Shown here: in pieces, positions 28,730-39,000 of the stretch
Layout of the letters: each line of letters starts with the position of its first letter
How positions within the stretch are numbered: position 1 is the stretch's first letter
Assembly (NCBI GenBank): GCA_039105265.1
Contig: JAPFFF010000003.1
Coordinates: 2,356,001-2,420,000, forward strand
Length of the DNA: 64,000 bases
From: Tritrichomonas musculus
Taxonomy: Eukaryota; Parabasalia; Tritrichomonadida; Tritrichomonadidae
Direction of reading: 5' to 3'
Notes under the pieces: generated by a model
Told to the model about the DNA's origin: nothing
The model's database searches: none
Seen by the model: only the letters and a program-made list of their open reading frames with translations
Made by a program: the position numbers and the translations under genes

Positions 28730-29364
28730 AGTAGATATACTAAGGAGGGCTACGCTCTATCGAGCTCCGCCCCTCCTTAGAACACGAGTAACACCTTATC
28801 GATAGTCCCTGAATAGTCCCGTTCCAACGACCATTCCATGGATGATATCAACGTCAATGATAGTGTCATAATAGCTTATCACTAATGATATTACCATCAT
28901 CAGTATGTCGATAATAGTTCATTAGTGTCGATTAATGGCGTTGATTAATGGCGTCGATACATCCAGTATGTATGATCTGACATGCGTCATCTCTATCGAG
29001 CTCCGCCCCTCCTTAGAACACGAGTAACACCTTATCGATAGCCCCTGAATAGTCCCGTTCCAACGACCATTCCATGGATGATATCAACGTCAATGATACA
29101 ACCCAAAATGATTCATTAGTGTCGATTAATGGCGTTGATTAATGGCGTTGATACATCCAGTATGTATGATCTGACATGCGTCATCTCTATCGAATTCCGT
29201 ACGAGTAACACCTTATCGATAGTACCATGATAGCCTATGTGTTAGTGATCGAATGATAGCTTATACATCGAACATGAGTAAGATCGAATTGATAAAGAGT
29301 AAGTGATGAATTCGCTGACGATGAAGAGTAAGTGATGTTTATTTTTGGTTTCACTTAAATGAGT
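28730..29364. repeat. Element C left terminal inverted repeat
   Basis: 635 bp, identical by eye to the inverse of 49982-50616. The tip has AGTAG followed by a hairpin with arms ctaaggaggg (28740-28749) and ccctccttag (28771-28780). Inside are imperfect tandem units of 236 bp (28755-28990), 194 bp (28991-29184) and a shorter one from 29185, all starting ctctatcga. The inner end includes the promoter and first codons of the gene at 29359. No complete gene lies within the repeat. Confidence 0.95.
28755..29225. repeat. Tandem satellite-like units in element C left TIR
   Basis: Units starting ctctatcga at 28755, 28991 and 29185 share the words acgagtaacaccttatcgatag and gtcgattaatggcg; the 12-bp word gattaatggcgt is itself doubled. 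The same array is mirrored in the right TIR at about 50121-50591. Possible replication or packaging sites for a terminal protein complex; this is inferred from position. Confidence 0.8.
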
Positions 29365-30657
29365 TATAGAAGAGATAACACAGAAGATGAACACATTCCG
29401 TTACCAATCGAAACGGTTTATAACTCTGTAGTTGATTCGTTAAGAGTTGAAACTGATTATGGAACCACTAAATATTATACCGATAACGATGAACACTTCA
29501 ACAGAATTTGCTTTAAATATCCATCTGAATGGAGAACATCCAATCTCGGTGAAAAAATAATCGGTGTTCGTAATATGTCTGTTAAATGGAGAACTGGTTG
29601 GATTAAGTTTAACATTTATGTTAGAAAATATGATTCTGATGTGTATGATGATAAAAAAACGCTTTTCACTCACGCTAATGAAGAATTATGTAAAACGTTA
29701 TCAGAAACTACGATACATGAACTAATTATAGATAATATATCAGAAGATAGTATAAGAGTATATGAAATTCCAGTACGTATAAGAGTAACATCTAATGATA
29801 ATTGGATCGATATTAGTAATCATATACGAAAAGCTATTGATGATCATAATCTATATAATTATCTAAAGAAACAGATCAAGAGTAGAAAGATAACTTCAGA
29901 TGAACGAAATGATATACTCGATGAATTAGAAGAGATCAAAGATGATTATGATGCGATGTTACAAAGAAGTGTTGAATGGATTAATGAATATCTACCATTC
30001 TATTTACAAAGCGAAGATATTATAGTTGAAGATGTGTTTGAAAATAATCAACATATATTGAAATTACGATCTAAAGATGTTGATTATTATGGTTTATTTA
30101 GATCGGTTGATATATTGATTACGAAGTCTTATGAATCAGGTATAAATCATGCATATTCTTTGTTTTATAATGGACCGTATACTCCGTATCGATTAGCACA
30201 TCAGTTGGATGAAAATGGACATATTATTCCGGTAGAACCTGATAAAGAACCGAATGATCCTGATGTATTAAATATGTCTAATGAAGAAATATATAATATT
30301 GTTAAATTCGATCCGTATACAGCTAGCTTCTTCAATCTTGGATTTAGTAATCCATATAAAAACATTATCGTTAATCTATGCCATTATCATCAAGAACAGA
30401 TATTGAAGAACATATTAACTGATTTGGAGTGTGAAGTTGTAGCTTCATTTGCAACTCAATCGAATCATTATCTTGTTGGTCGAACTAATGAACCATTCTG
30501 TCCGATCAAATATTATAAGTTGAACCATAGTGATGAAACATTTTGGATTGAATTCTACGACAAAAACGAGATTAAGATTCCATTACCGATCAACGATAAT
30601 GTTGTGTTCACAATGGACATGGTGTTCTTACAAAACCGTAAACTGTTATACTCTTAA
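29359..30657 (+). CDS. Conserved integrase-neighbour protein (432 aa), element C
   Basis: Homologue of 26350-27666 in element B, with the same position next to integrase. Shared blocks are FKYPSEWRTSNLGEKIIGVRN...F.IYVRKY near residue 50-90, a charged helical middle, and the C-terminal SFATQSNHYLVGRTNEPFCPIKYYKLN and FWIEFYDKNEIKIPLP. There is no membrane segment. Its start codon lies in the last bases of the left TIR, so it shares an identical promoter (tatttttggtttcacttaaATG) with the gene at 49790-49987 at the other end of the element. Function unknown; likely structural. Confidence 0.72.
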   Translation: MSYRRDNTEDEHIPLPIETVYNSVVDSLRVETDYGTTKYYTDNDEHFNRICFKYPSEWRTSNLGEKIIGVRNMSVKWRTGWIKFNIYVRKYDSDVYDDKKTLFTHANEELCKTLSETTIHELIIDNISEDSIRVYEIPVRIRVTSNDNWIDISNHIRKAIDDHNLYNYLKKQIKSRKITSDERNDILDELEEIKDDYDAMLQRSVEWINEYLPFYLQSEDIIVEDVFENNQHILKLRSKDVDYYGLFRSVDILITKSYESGINHAYSLFYNGPYTPYRLAHQLDENGHIIPVEPDKEPNDPDVLNMSNEEIYNIVKFDPYTASFFNLGFSNPYKNIIVNLCHYHQEQILKNILTDLECEVVASFATQSNHYLVGRTNEPFCPIKYYKLNHSDETFWIEFYDKNEIKIPLPINDNVVFTMDMVFLQNRKLLYS

Positions 30658-30667
30658 TCCACTATAA

Positions 30668-31768
30668 ATGAGTCGAATCAAGTTCAAGACCATTGATGAA
30701 GTTTATTCTAAGTATCCAACCAATACGTTATCGAAATTCAAGAGAATCGCTAATAGATATGGTTTCACGGATGATGAAGCTAAAGACTATCTTCAAAACA
30801 AAGTCGTTCACGATCAACATATTCCGCCACCAAAGTTCATGCATATCTATTCGAAGATTCAACATGCGTTTCAAATGGATACATTTATTGGCGGCGCGAA
30901 GTCGACAACGGGTATTGGAGATCCAGACTATTTGATGTTCATTAACGTTAACACCCGTAAAGCATATGCGTATGAGATGATAAATAAAGGTGCTAAACAA
31001 GTGTTGAAATCATTAACCGAGTTCATCAAATCAGAACCTGAGTGTAAGTCTATCATATCAGATGAAGATGCATCATACTTATCGAAATCCGTACTCGATT
31101 TCATGAGAGAACATGATATTGTATATACAACAACGACCGATAACGATCATAACAAACTCGGTATCATTAATAGATTCATGAGAACCATTCGTGATATGAA
31201 AGCTAATGAACCAAACACTGATATACTATCATTAGTAGAATCCTATAACGATATGCCACATCGATCTCTTAATTATAAGTCTCCGAATGAGATAACAGAT
31301 GAAGATGAGTTAGAGTATATCGATAAGATGGAACGTCAAGTTAATCCATATCATTTCAAACCTGGTGATCTAGTTAGAGTAGTTCTTGATAAGAGTCCAT
31401 TAACGAAACGTCGTTCGAATCTATCTAAAGAGTCTTACGTCGTCGATTCCAAAGATGGTAATCAGTTTCTAATTCGATCTATCGATGGATCTGTAGATAC
31501 CGTCCCTGGATATAAACTCGTGAAGTCATCCAATAACGTTCCACTAGCGACATCAATCAAAGATGGTAAACGCGGTATCGTTAAAGAGATTCGATCCTAT
31601 AACAAAAAGAGAGATACATATACGATCACATATGAAGATTCAACCGTTAAAGATACTATCAAATCGAAATATCTACGTGAAGGTCATCCAACTAAATTAT
31701 CGACAATGGAACGTCAATACTGGATGAATCAAAATACCATCCCCGACCAAATAAGAAAGTTCATTTAA
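30668..31768 (+). CDS. INT: Retroviral-type integrase (366 aa), element C
   Basis: rve-fold integrase with QMDTFIGG (~70), YLMFINVNTRKAYAYEM, SDEDASYLSKSV (~130), LGIINRFMRTIRD (~163-175) and YNDMPHRSLNYKSPNE, followed by a C-terminal beta region (FKPGDLVRVV; VVDSKDGNQFLI; KYLREGHPTKLS). It is very similar to element B's integrase throughout and unlike element A's. It lies 10 bp after the partner gene and 10 bp before the ATPase. The short leader cactataaATG recurs before the next gene, pointing to a common operon-like layout. Confidence 0.93.
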   Translation: MSRIKFKTIDEVYSKYPTNTLSKFKRIANRYGFTDDEAKDYLQNKVVHDQHIPPPKFMHIYSKIQHAFQMDTFIGGAKSTTGIGDPDYLMFINVNTRKAYAYEMINKGAKQVLKSLTEFIKSEPECKSIISDEDASYLSKSVLDFMREHDIVYTTTTDNDHNKLGIINRFMRTIRDMKANEPNTDILSLVESYNDMPHRSLNYKSPNEITDEDELEYIDKMERQVNPYHFKPGDLVRVVLDKSPLTKRRSNLSKESYVVDSKDGNQFLIRSIDGSVDTVPGYKLVKSSNNVPLATSIKDGKRGIVKEIRSYNKKRDTYTITYEDSTVKDTIKSKYLREGHPTKLSTMERQYWMNQNTIPDQIRKFI

Positions 31769-31778
31769 CTTACTATAA

Positions 31779-32489
31779 ATGACTCAAATCAAGAAAGTTG
31801 AAGATCTAATCGAAGATACATTACGTAAGAATCAACGAGATATTGAAATGGCGTTGATTAAACCACTCGCTCCTGAATATCCATTCTCGTCAAACGGTAT
31901 TTACTTTCTAATCGGTAAGATGGGAGCTGGTAAATCGTTTTGGATCTGGCGACACATCATGATAACTGAACGACTATTCACGAAACCATATTACAGTAAA
32001 ATCATATTCTGTTCCACGTCTGGTAAACTCGATAAAACAGCTGAAGTACTATCCAAGAATGTGAAGACCCCTATCGATTACATCAAAGAAGAGAATCTAC
32101 TTCCATATCTCAAACGACATCTACGACGTAAACTCAAATACTATGCGATGGTCAAACATGTGCTATCCAAAATGGTTGAAACTAATGAAGAAATGGCTAG
32201 AATCATCCAGAAACACTCGTTAATGGAAATCGAAGATCGAATAGCATATATAGCATCCAAGTTAGTTCAGTATCAGACCGCATCGTATCCATTCAACACG
32301 TTACTCGTATTAGATGACGCTGCTGGATCCCCGTTACTGAAGAACGGTAACAGTGAGCTCTGTCGGTTACTAACGAAAACGAGACACTTCAATCTGACTT
32401 GTATCATAGCTGTTCAAACATTACGATTCGTTCATCTGAATGTTAAACGATTGGCCACTGATATCATATGCTATTCAATCCAACGTTAG
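31779..32489 (+). CDS. ATPase: FtsK/HerA-type genome-packaging ATPase, element C
   Basis: Walker A LIGKMGAGKSFW (~46-57) and Walker B TLLVLDDAAGS (~174-184), then LTKTRHFNLTCIIAVQTLRF. It aligns closely with the ATPase of element B (24388-25242). It lies directly downstream of integrase in the same order as B: partner, integrase, ATPase. The role is packaging of element DNA into capsids, known for the family. Confidence 0.9.
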   Translation: MTQIKKVEDLIEDTLRKNQRDIEMALIKPLAPEYPFSSNGIYFLIGKMGAGKSFWIWRHIMITERLFTKPYYSKIIFCSTSGKLDKTAEVLSKNVKTPIDYIKEENLLPYLKRHLRRKLKYYAMVKHVLSKMVETNEEMARIIQKHSLMEIEDRIAYIASKLVQYQTASYPFNTLLVLDDAAGSPLLKNGNSELCRLLTKTRHFNLTCIIAVQTLRFVHLNVKRLATDIICYSIQR

Positions 32490-32677
32490 GTGCTATTACA
32501 TCAGCAGGTGCAAACATATTCAGTCACATGCCAAAGGGGTCGGTCAAAGACAAGCTCGTGAAGATCAGTGAACAGTTCGCGCGTGGCGAATTAAAACAAG
32601 GTGGATCATCAACAGCACAAGCTGCAGCTGATTCGCGAAAGAAACCTCATAAATTCGTTCCATTTCGGGGGATTTAA
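32468..32677 (+). CDS. Small Gly/Ala-rich minor-virion-like protein (69 aa), element C
   Basis: The frame overlaps the end of the ATPase frame. The sequence (LGAITSAGANIFSHMPKGSVKDKL...) is small-residue-rich, like part of element B's 177-aa minor virion protein, and it sits at the same map position. The C-terminus is basic (DSRKKPHKF). The ATG assignment is uncertain. Confidence 0.45.
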   Translation: MLFNPTLGAITSAGANIFSHMPKGSVKDKLVKISEQFARGELKQGGSSTAQAAADSRKKPHKFVPFRGI

Positions 32678-32687
32678 CGGATCATAA

Positions 32688-32891
32688 ATGAGTGGCAGAG
32701 ATCGAACAAATGCATATAGATCGAGTAATTCTGTTATCGTATCTGGACCTGGTACTATGTATAATGAAGTCACCAGATCGAGATCATTACCAACGCGATA
32801 TCACGATAACACTAATACTCATGACGTAACCGTACCATATATCAAAACCAGTAAACGCAAATCCAAAACTCGTAAAAACAAACGTAAGTGA
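32688..32891 (+). CDS. Small basic protein (67 aa), element C
   Basis: The segment GPGTMYNEVTRSRS resembles GAEGTMFNEGTKTEK in element B's 142-aa protein. The C-terminus is very basic (KTSKRKSKTRKNKRK), suggesting nucleic-acid contact or nuclear targeting. It lies between the ATPase-proximal small gene and the 201-aa virion-block gene in the same direction. Confidence 0.55.
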   Translation: MSGRDRTNAYRSSNSVIVSGPGTMYNEVTRSRSLPTRYHDNTNTHDVTVPYIKTSKRKSKTRKNKRK

Positions 32892-32925
32892 GTATTGTCT
32901 GTGATGATATTTTTGTTGAAATCAA

Positions 32926-33531
32926 ATGAGTTCTAAGTACGTACGTGGAGTGAAACGAAATCAAATCATTCAACGATGGTTGCAAGGGATTGAAGATCCT
33001 GAATATGAAGTGTTTCCGACTAAAAAAGAAGGTAAATATATAGTCAAGTTGAGGGAGACTAAATTAGAAGATCAAACCAATAACGATGTTGATAAACAGT
33101 CTGTCGATGTCGATGTTGATAAACAGTCTGTCGATGTTACTAACGATGTCGAGTCTGAAACTATATCAACACCATCACCTGTAATCAAACAACGTAGACC
33201 GCGAACATCTAGTAGTACGATTCCATCAACTAGACCAGATTCAACAATTAATCTCGAAATACTCGAACAGTTACGTAATCTCGGTGAAGAGATCCGCAAT
33301 GATAGATTCAAGAAAGAGCAGAAACAGTATATCAAACATGTCGTCAACAAAGAGTTATCGAAATCGCGTATTCGTAGTCGATATGTACCAGATATGTTTC
33401 CGGAATCAGTCGAATCCGAACCAGTTGAACCGAAACCAGTTGCACCACAACCAGTTGAACCTGAATCAGTTGAACCTGAACCTGAACCAGTCATTGAACA
33501 ACCCATATTTCGATCACGTATACGACGCTAA
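32926..33531 (+). CDS. Conserved virion-block protein with Pro/Glu repeats (201 aa), element C
   Basis: Homologue of B's 23238-23816: the N-terminal KRNQIIQRWLQGIEDP and FPTKKEGKYIVKLRE, a central repeat (DVDKQSVDV twice), a conserved helix (STINLEILEQLRNLGEEI..D.FKKEQK), and a C-terminal run of SVEPEPVEPKPVAPQPVEP type. It sits immediately before MCP, as in B. Probably disordered apart from the two conserved blocks. Its start follows atatttttgttgaaatcaaATG, a good example of the recurring promoter-like motif. Confidence 0.7.
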   Translation: MSSKYVRGVKRNQIIQRWLQGIEDPEYEVFPTKKEGKYIVKLRETKLEDQTNNDVDKQSVDVDVDKQSVDVTNDVESETISTPSPVIKQRRPRTSSSTIPSTRPDSTINLEILEQLRNLGEEIRNDRFKKEQKQYIKHVVNKELSKSRIRSRYVPDMFPESVESEPVEPKPVAPQPVEPESVEPEPEPVIEQPIFRSRIRR

Positions 33532-33576
33532 GTATGAATCCGTCGACTTAAACCATCATATTTTTCTGTCAAGTAA

Positions 33577-35163
33577 ATGACATTCAACAACGAAGTCTTT
33601 CACAAGACATCAGCTGAAGTAAATACTCAAGTGGCTAGTTATTTCGACATAGTCGATAATGCTATAGCCATGTCAGACACTAACAAGAAGTACGTTATCG
33701 ATGCGCAAGCTTCGTACAGTCCATCAGCACCTATTCATGCTGGTTCATTCACCACATTCATTATCAGTCCGACATGTGATAACACAGCTGATATCTATAA
33801 CGGATTCATCAAAGCGCAGATGAAGATTACAATAGTCATGAATGCACCAATTAATAATCCACTAACAGATATAAATAATCATAAATTTAACACATTATGG
33901 GTTGGATTCAAAGACGCTATGGATTCAGTCGAAAAATATGAGATCCTCTCTAATGGTATCTCCATATACACTCAAAACTTTGGTCCAGAAGAGTCATTCT
34001 TGACATCGTGTGGTGCTAATGAAGCTTCTAAACGATCCGATATCTACTCTAAAGTTCGTCATAAAGATATATATAATCGTAAATTCGATTTAGCTCACTG
34101 TGGTGTGTTTGTACCACTTGATACAGATCATATCGGATATAACGTTACCATACCATTGAAGATCGATTTACGACGATTCTTACCATTAAGTAACATCAAG
34201 TATCTACCTGCATTCGCTGGCAAATTCGAACTCAAAATTATGTTCGGTACACAGGGTTTGGTTTGGTGTCCAGTTGGTCCATCACGTGAGTTGATTGGTG
34301 ATATCGGTGTCTATAAAGAGTTTCAAATGGACTCAATTACATCTGAATTTGTTCAAATTGGTGATCCAGCATATATGTTTGCTGATTATGCAGCACCAAG
34401 ACTAAAATCTGCAGCTCGTAGAATATCAGTTGAACGTAATTATGAGATTGATAAAGCGTATAGTGTCATCCCCAACTTTGGTATCGATAATGATATATAT
34501 CAATCACTCGTTCAACGATACACTCAACAAGAACTCATCTTTCCAACTCAGATATTGACATTCACGACTATGAGTAAGAGTCTCAGTAACGGTCATGGAT
34601 CAACCACTCAAACCATTACTCCAAGATTTGTCGATTCGATCTTCTTCTTATTCCCATTAGATTCAACTCATCACACTGTATTCAAGAACCCTAAGTTTAC
34701 GAACTTCCAGTTACGATGCGGTGGTTATGGAGTCGTTCCAACTATTCCATTCGCGACTGATGGTACTGATCCAATGTTCATCGAACTATGTCAGAACGCT
34801 ATGAATGTTAACGGTGAACAAACAGGGTTCAACAAAGAGGTGGTTCAATCATTGATGTATGTCAAAACTGAAGATGAAGATCCTGTTGTACCACGTAGAC
34901 ACTTTAGTTACGATACTACATCATTCTTTATCGGACTTCCGACTGAAACCGATAACACCTTCCAACAAGGTCAAACCAGTAACACACCAATCACTTACGA
35001 AATCGTTTGTGATCTTCCAGAAGATAGTTATTACGCTACTGCCAGTCCAAAACCACCTCCAATTATGGGATTGTTACAAGATACTGTCATATCCATTCAT
35101 GTTCAACCAAATGGTCTACCGCCCGTTATTGAAATCGGCCAATACGATGTGACTAGCAGATAA
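33577..35163 (+). CDS. MCP: Element C major capsid protein, double jelly roll (528 aa)
   Basis: Clear homologue of element B's MCP: TSAEVNTQVASYFDIVDN, TADIYNGFIKAQMKI, WVGFKDAMDSVEKYEIL, IDLRRFLPLSNIKYLPAFAGK, WCPVGPSREL, PRFVDSIFFLFP, LCQNAMNVNGEQTGFNKEV, SFFIGLPTETDNTFQQG, VQPNGLPPV. It would form the trimeric capsomers of an icosahedral shell. The two proteins differ most in a loop between the halves (residues ~265-300). Start codon preceded by atatttttctgtcaagtaa. Confidence 0.9.
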   Translation: MTFNNEVFHKTSAEVNTQVASYFDIVDNAIAMSDTNKKYVIDAQASYSPSAPIHAGSFTTFIISPTCDNTADIYNGFIKAQMKITIVMNAPINNPLTDINNHKFNTLWVGFKDAMDSVEKYEILSNGISIYTQNFGPEESFLTSCGANEASKRSDIYSKVRHKDIYNRKFDLAHCGVFVPLDTDHIGYNVTIPLKIDLRRFLPLSNIKYLPAFAGKFELKIMFGTQGLVWCPVGPSRELIGDIGVYKEFQMDSITSEFVQIGDPAYMFADYAAPRLKSAARRISVERNYEIDKAYSVIPNFGIDNDIYQSLVQRYTQQELIFPTQILTFTTMSKSLSNGHGSTTQTITPRFVDSIFFLFPLDSTHHTVFKNPKFTNFQLRCGGYGVVPTIPFATDGTDPMFIELCQNAMNVNGEQTGFNKEVVQSLMYVKTEDEDPVVPRRHFSYDTTSFFIGLPTETDNTFQQGQTSNTPITYEIVCDLPEDSYYATASPKPPPIMGLLQDTVISIHVQPNGLPPVIEIGQYDVTSR

Positions 35164-35231
35164 GTATTTCATAGAACTAGTCATGATTGATTCATCTATG
35201 AACTCTGTTGTATCAGTTTATTTTTCATTAA

Positions 35232-35420
35232 ATGTCCGGTAAATCAGTTCAAGTAATGTCTCATCGTCAACACACGACTCCGACTCCGCCAATAACGAAA
35301 CCCGAATATCGTCATCCACCAACTCACAAGAAAGAGAATCTAGTAGGGGTTGATCAGTCATGTAGATGCGTCAATGCTAAACAGTTGATACTGTACAAAG
35401 ATGATGTTAACTCGTATTGA
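35232..35420 (+). CDS. Small proline/histidine-rich protein (62 aa), element C
   Basis: Short frame with PTPPITKPEYRHPP and a CRC motif. It has a good upstream context (tttatttttcattaaATG) and lies in a gap of the right size between MCP and the 175-aa gene. Weakly similar in composition to the middle of element B's 142-aa protein. No known function. Confidence 0.5.
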   Translation: MSGKSVQVMSHRQHTTPTPPITKPEYRHPPTHKKENLVGVDQSCRCVNAKQLILYKDDVNSY

Positions 35421-35453
35421 TCAACGGATTCCACGTATTTTACTGTAATATAA

Positions 35454-35981
35454 ATGATTAAGAAGAGGTCACTCAACACTGGAGTCAATGCAAATGTTTC
35501 ACTCGAACCGACATCAGCATCGCAATCCAATAACAATATCAATAACAACATCTTCATCAATAAACGTGATGATGGTAAAGAAGATATAGTCATCACTCGT
35601 GATATTACACTTAACGATACACCGTCAACGGAGTTAGAGAAAGTTGATGTCCGATCACTCATTCTAGAAACATACGCGAAGATACTACTCGATCAAGACA
35701 AAGCTCTGATCAGTAATCTCATCAGTAAACATACTATCATCGTTCCACAACAAGATCTAGCATCAATCATCAAATCAGTTACAGGTGGTGATGTTGAGAT
35801 ATACACTGATGATAATCCTGGATGTTGTGTCGCGAAAGTATCACCAATACAGAAGATCGATGCTATTAAGATCGTTACTGAGTCTGGTGAGATAGTCACT
35901 GACTTCAAACAAGTCTATAACAAAGAGTTCAACGATCTCGTCAATGTATATCACTTATGTCTGAAGTACGTAGTCGTATGA
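35454..35981 (+). CDS. Conserved 175-aa Polinton core protein of unknown function, element C
   Basis: Homologue of 19377-19904 (B) and 63318-63908 (A). Shared residues include NANVSLEP, NNNIFINKRDDGKED, LILETYAKILLDQDKAL, the GCC motif (DNPGCCVAK), and the C-terminal FNDLVNVYHLCLKY. It follows MCP, and its 3' end converges on the fibre-like gene. Function unknown. Confidence 0.75.
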   Translation: MIKKRSLNTGVNANVSLEPTSASQSNNNINNNIFINKRDDGKEDIVITRDITLNDTPSTELEKVDVRSLILETYAKILLDQDKALISNLISKHTIIVPQQDLASIIKSVTGGDVEIYTDDNPGCCVAKVSPIQKIDAIKIVTESGEIVTDFKQVYNKEFNDLVNVYHLCLKYVVV

Positions 35982-36036
35982 GCGACAGCGAATCGGTGGC
36001 GGATGAGTTCAAAAATAACGATTCATCTATTTTTGG

Positions 36037-39000
36037 TTACGCCAATGAATGTATCTCATTCTTAGTGTTATCTGCAGCTAAGATACCATTTGATGTAAAG
36101 AATGACGAGTTAATCAATATGTAATTAACTGTTGCATTGATCACGAAATTGCTACTACTACTTAATGGAAATTCAATATTGTTTAACCAGATCTTAGTTG
36201 GTTCACATTGATATTCAAACTTAGGTGAATTATTAACGTTGAATGATATACTGATTTTGATTTCGTTTACACTGGTAACATTATCTCTGGTTTCATTATA
36301 AGCCAAATAGAGTGTTCCGTCATATTCGTCAAGTTGTTTCTCGAATTGATAATGAATGGTATTACTATTCGTTATGTTGAATGTGTACTTGATTCGTGTT
36401 AATTTATTCATTAACGATACTATACGAGATTCCAATGAATCCAACTTCGATTTCAACGCATCGTAATCACTCTTCAATGCATATCCATCGAGATCACTCA
36501 TAGTAGCATAATTGGTCAAATCAACAGGTTCAGGAATCTCACTTTTCAATGCTATTTTATCTTGATTCAATATTTTTTCCGCTAATATTAATTTGGTATC
36601 GAAATAGTCTTCCCCGTTATCGATATAAAAGCACAGACCATTACTATCACTTTTATAATAAGTTAAGTAATAAGTGGTTCCGTCGATTTCAAAAGCGACA
36701 TTAACATCTCCGTCTTCAGTAATAACACCATTGTATTCAAACAAATAATCAAACTCTTTTACAAAACCATCGTTATTTGATATTGTTCCAACAAGGCGAA
36801 TTCCGCTAACCAATTTGATTTTGACTTCATACGATCCCGAACTATCTTGTACATTTTCAAAAGGTACATCGACAGCATCTTTATATATCAAATCATTTTT
36901 GTTTCGATACTTACTATCAGATTCATTCTTAACTGTATACAACGCTGTGTTCACTTCATCTACAGTCGGAAACTCATTCAGTGTAGTAGCCAATGACTTA
37001 TCATTCTGTTCGAGTTGATCATGTAATGAATCTATCTTCTTTTGTAACGCATCTATATCACACGTATACGCTATATCGTTAGTAGTGAACTCCAAGTGTC
37101 TGATCAATGTGTTCTCTTTAATCGTGATACCAGTGACTTGAACGTGTTGTGGATTCAATATAGTGATCTGCGTTGAAGAATCATCCATTGTAGCTGATGG
37201 AAATGTATCAGTACCAACATATTCAGATATGACACCATTAGTGATCGTTAACGAAACATACTGTTCATCATAATCAACATCATTGAACTCACTTATTGTT
37301 CTTACCATGAGTTTAACTCTAATCGATCCATCAGTGATAATATCTTCCGCAACGAGTTGGATATTTTTGTCTATACCATCAATCTTACCAACAATATCAA
37401 TTACATCGTCTCTCGATAACTGCATTGTCTGTGCTAGTGTCTTGATCATCGGTTTCATCGTGTGTCTGAATCGTTTACACATATCCATCGTTGATGTCAA
37501 CGTCATAGCAACTTTAGATGGATCATCTAGTTCATCAGTGAACGTCATATCTTCAACTGGTACGTACTCTTGATCACACCATTCGATTATCTTATTCAGT
37601 TTATCTGTATTTGATAACACCGTTCGCGATTTCATCATTCGACTAACTGGTACCGAAACCATATCACCGAAGAATATATCAGCACCAATATCCGGTAACT
37701 CATCAACCAACTTACCAGCCATGTCTGTAACGACATCAGCACCAACATCACTAACCTTAGTAACAGTATTCACCAACTCACGACCGACAGTATTAGCAAC
37801 ACCTTTCGATGCGAACGACAACGCTTTACCAGCGACACCCAATCCAGTAGCACCTATAACACATCCAGCTACACCCAACGCGATACCAACATTAGCTTTC
37901 ATATCGATCTTGTCAACCTCTTTCTGTAGATACTTGGTCTTCGATTGTTGATCAACCATTTCTGAACTAAGTGCATCGACTTTACTCTTCACCTCTTTAA
38001 CATCGTATGATACTACATCAACGTTGTTCGTCACTAGATTCAAATCCGATCTCATTGTTGTTATATTATCAGCTGTGATGATCTTCGATGATGTGATATT
38101 GAAATCAGTATATAGTGTCGTAGATGCGTTCGGATTCGGTGATACTTCATAGAACTGTTGTTTAATGATATACTCGAACGCATTCGTTGATGGATCCCAG
38201 TTAACTTCATCTATCGGATCAGTATAGTCATGACGTAGATATAAGGTGATATCACGACCAGTGTCATTCTTCGATCGCTTAGTCCATGCGTAACCAACTC
38301 TATCGACTGTATCCAATGCACCTTTCAAATCAACGTAACCATTGTTGTTGGTACCACTGCGATGAACTTCATCACCATCAATCGTGAAAGACAATCGATT
38401 AACGAGTTCTTGTCCAGGTAGAACCAGATCGAGATATAACTGTTCGATATCACTGATATTCAACTTCGATGTCGAGTAATTACCAATAGTACATGATACT
38501 GAAGCGAGATCATATCCATCCAACTTAACTGATGAATCAGCTGATGTGAAACCAATACTCAATGAATAATCAGATCCGTTAACGACAGAACCATCTTTGA
38601 ACTTGATATACGGTTCGTAAACACCACCATCATCACGCATACATGTACGAAGTAATGAATATGCTAGTCCATTCGAGTTTGTTTCACGAATCGCTCTACT
38701 ATTCAATGTATCTCGTTTAACAGCTATGATGCAACCAGTTGAACCATAGTTATCTGGTTTTGGATCACGTTTCTGACACTTACTGATGATCTTACTTTGG
38801 AATCGACCTTGAATATCATCACCGATCCATTTATTACCATCCCACGTTAACGACCATTTATTACCGAAACAGTATTCATTGAACTTGAATGTCAGATTAG
38901 TTGGTATCTCATATGTAGATGGTATCTTATAAATCATCTTATAACACTCACACTCATACTCCAATGTTTCTGATCCGAATGTATCGTCATACTTAACATG

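Noticed and set aside
28730-29364. CRISPR-like array in the element C TIR
   Set aside because: The units are 194-236 bp, imperfect and contiguous; there are no short repeats with unique spacers.
33072-33506. Minus-strand Ser/Gly-rich frame opposite the 201-aa virion-block gene
   Set aside because: It is the antisense of the Pro/Glu repeats and has no homologue at the B position.
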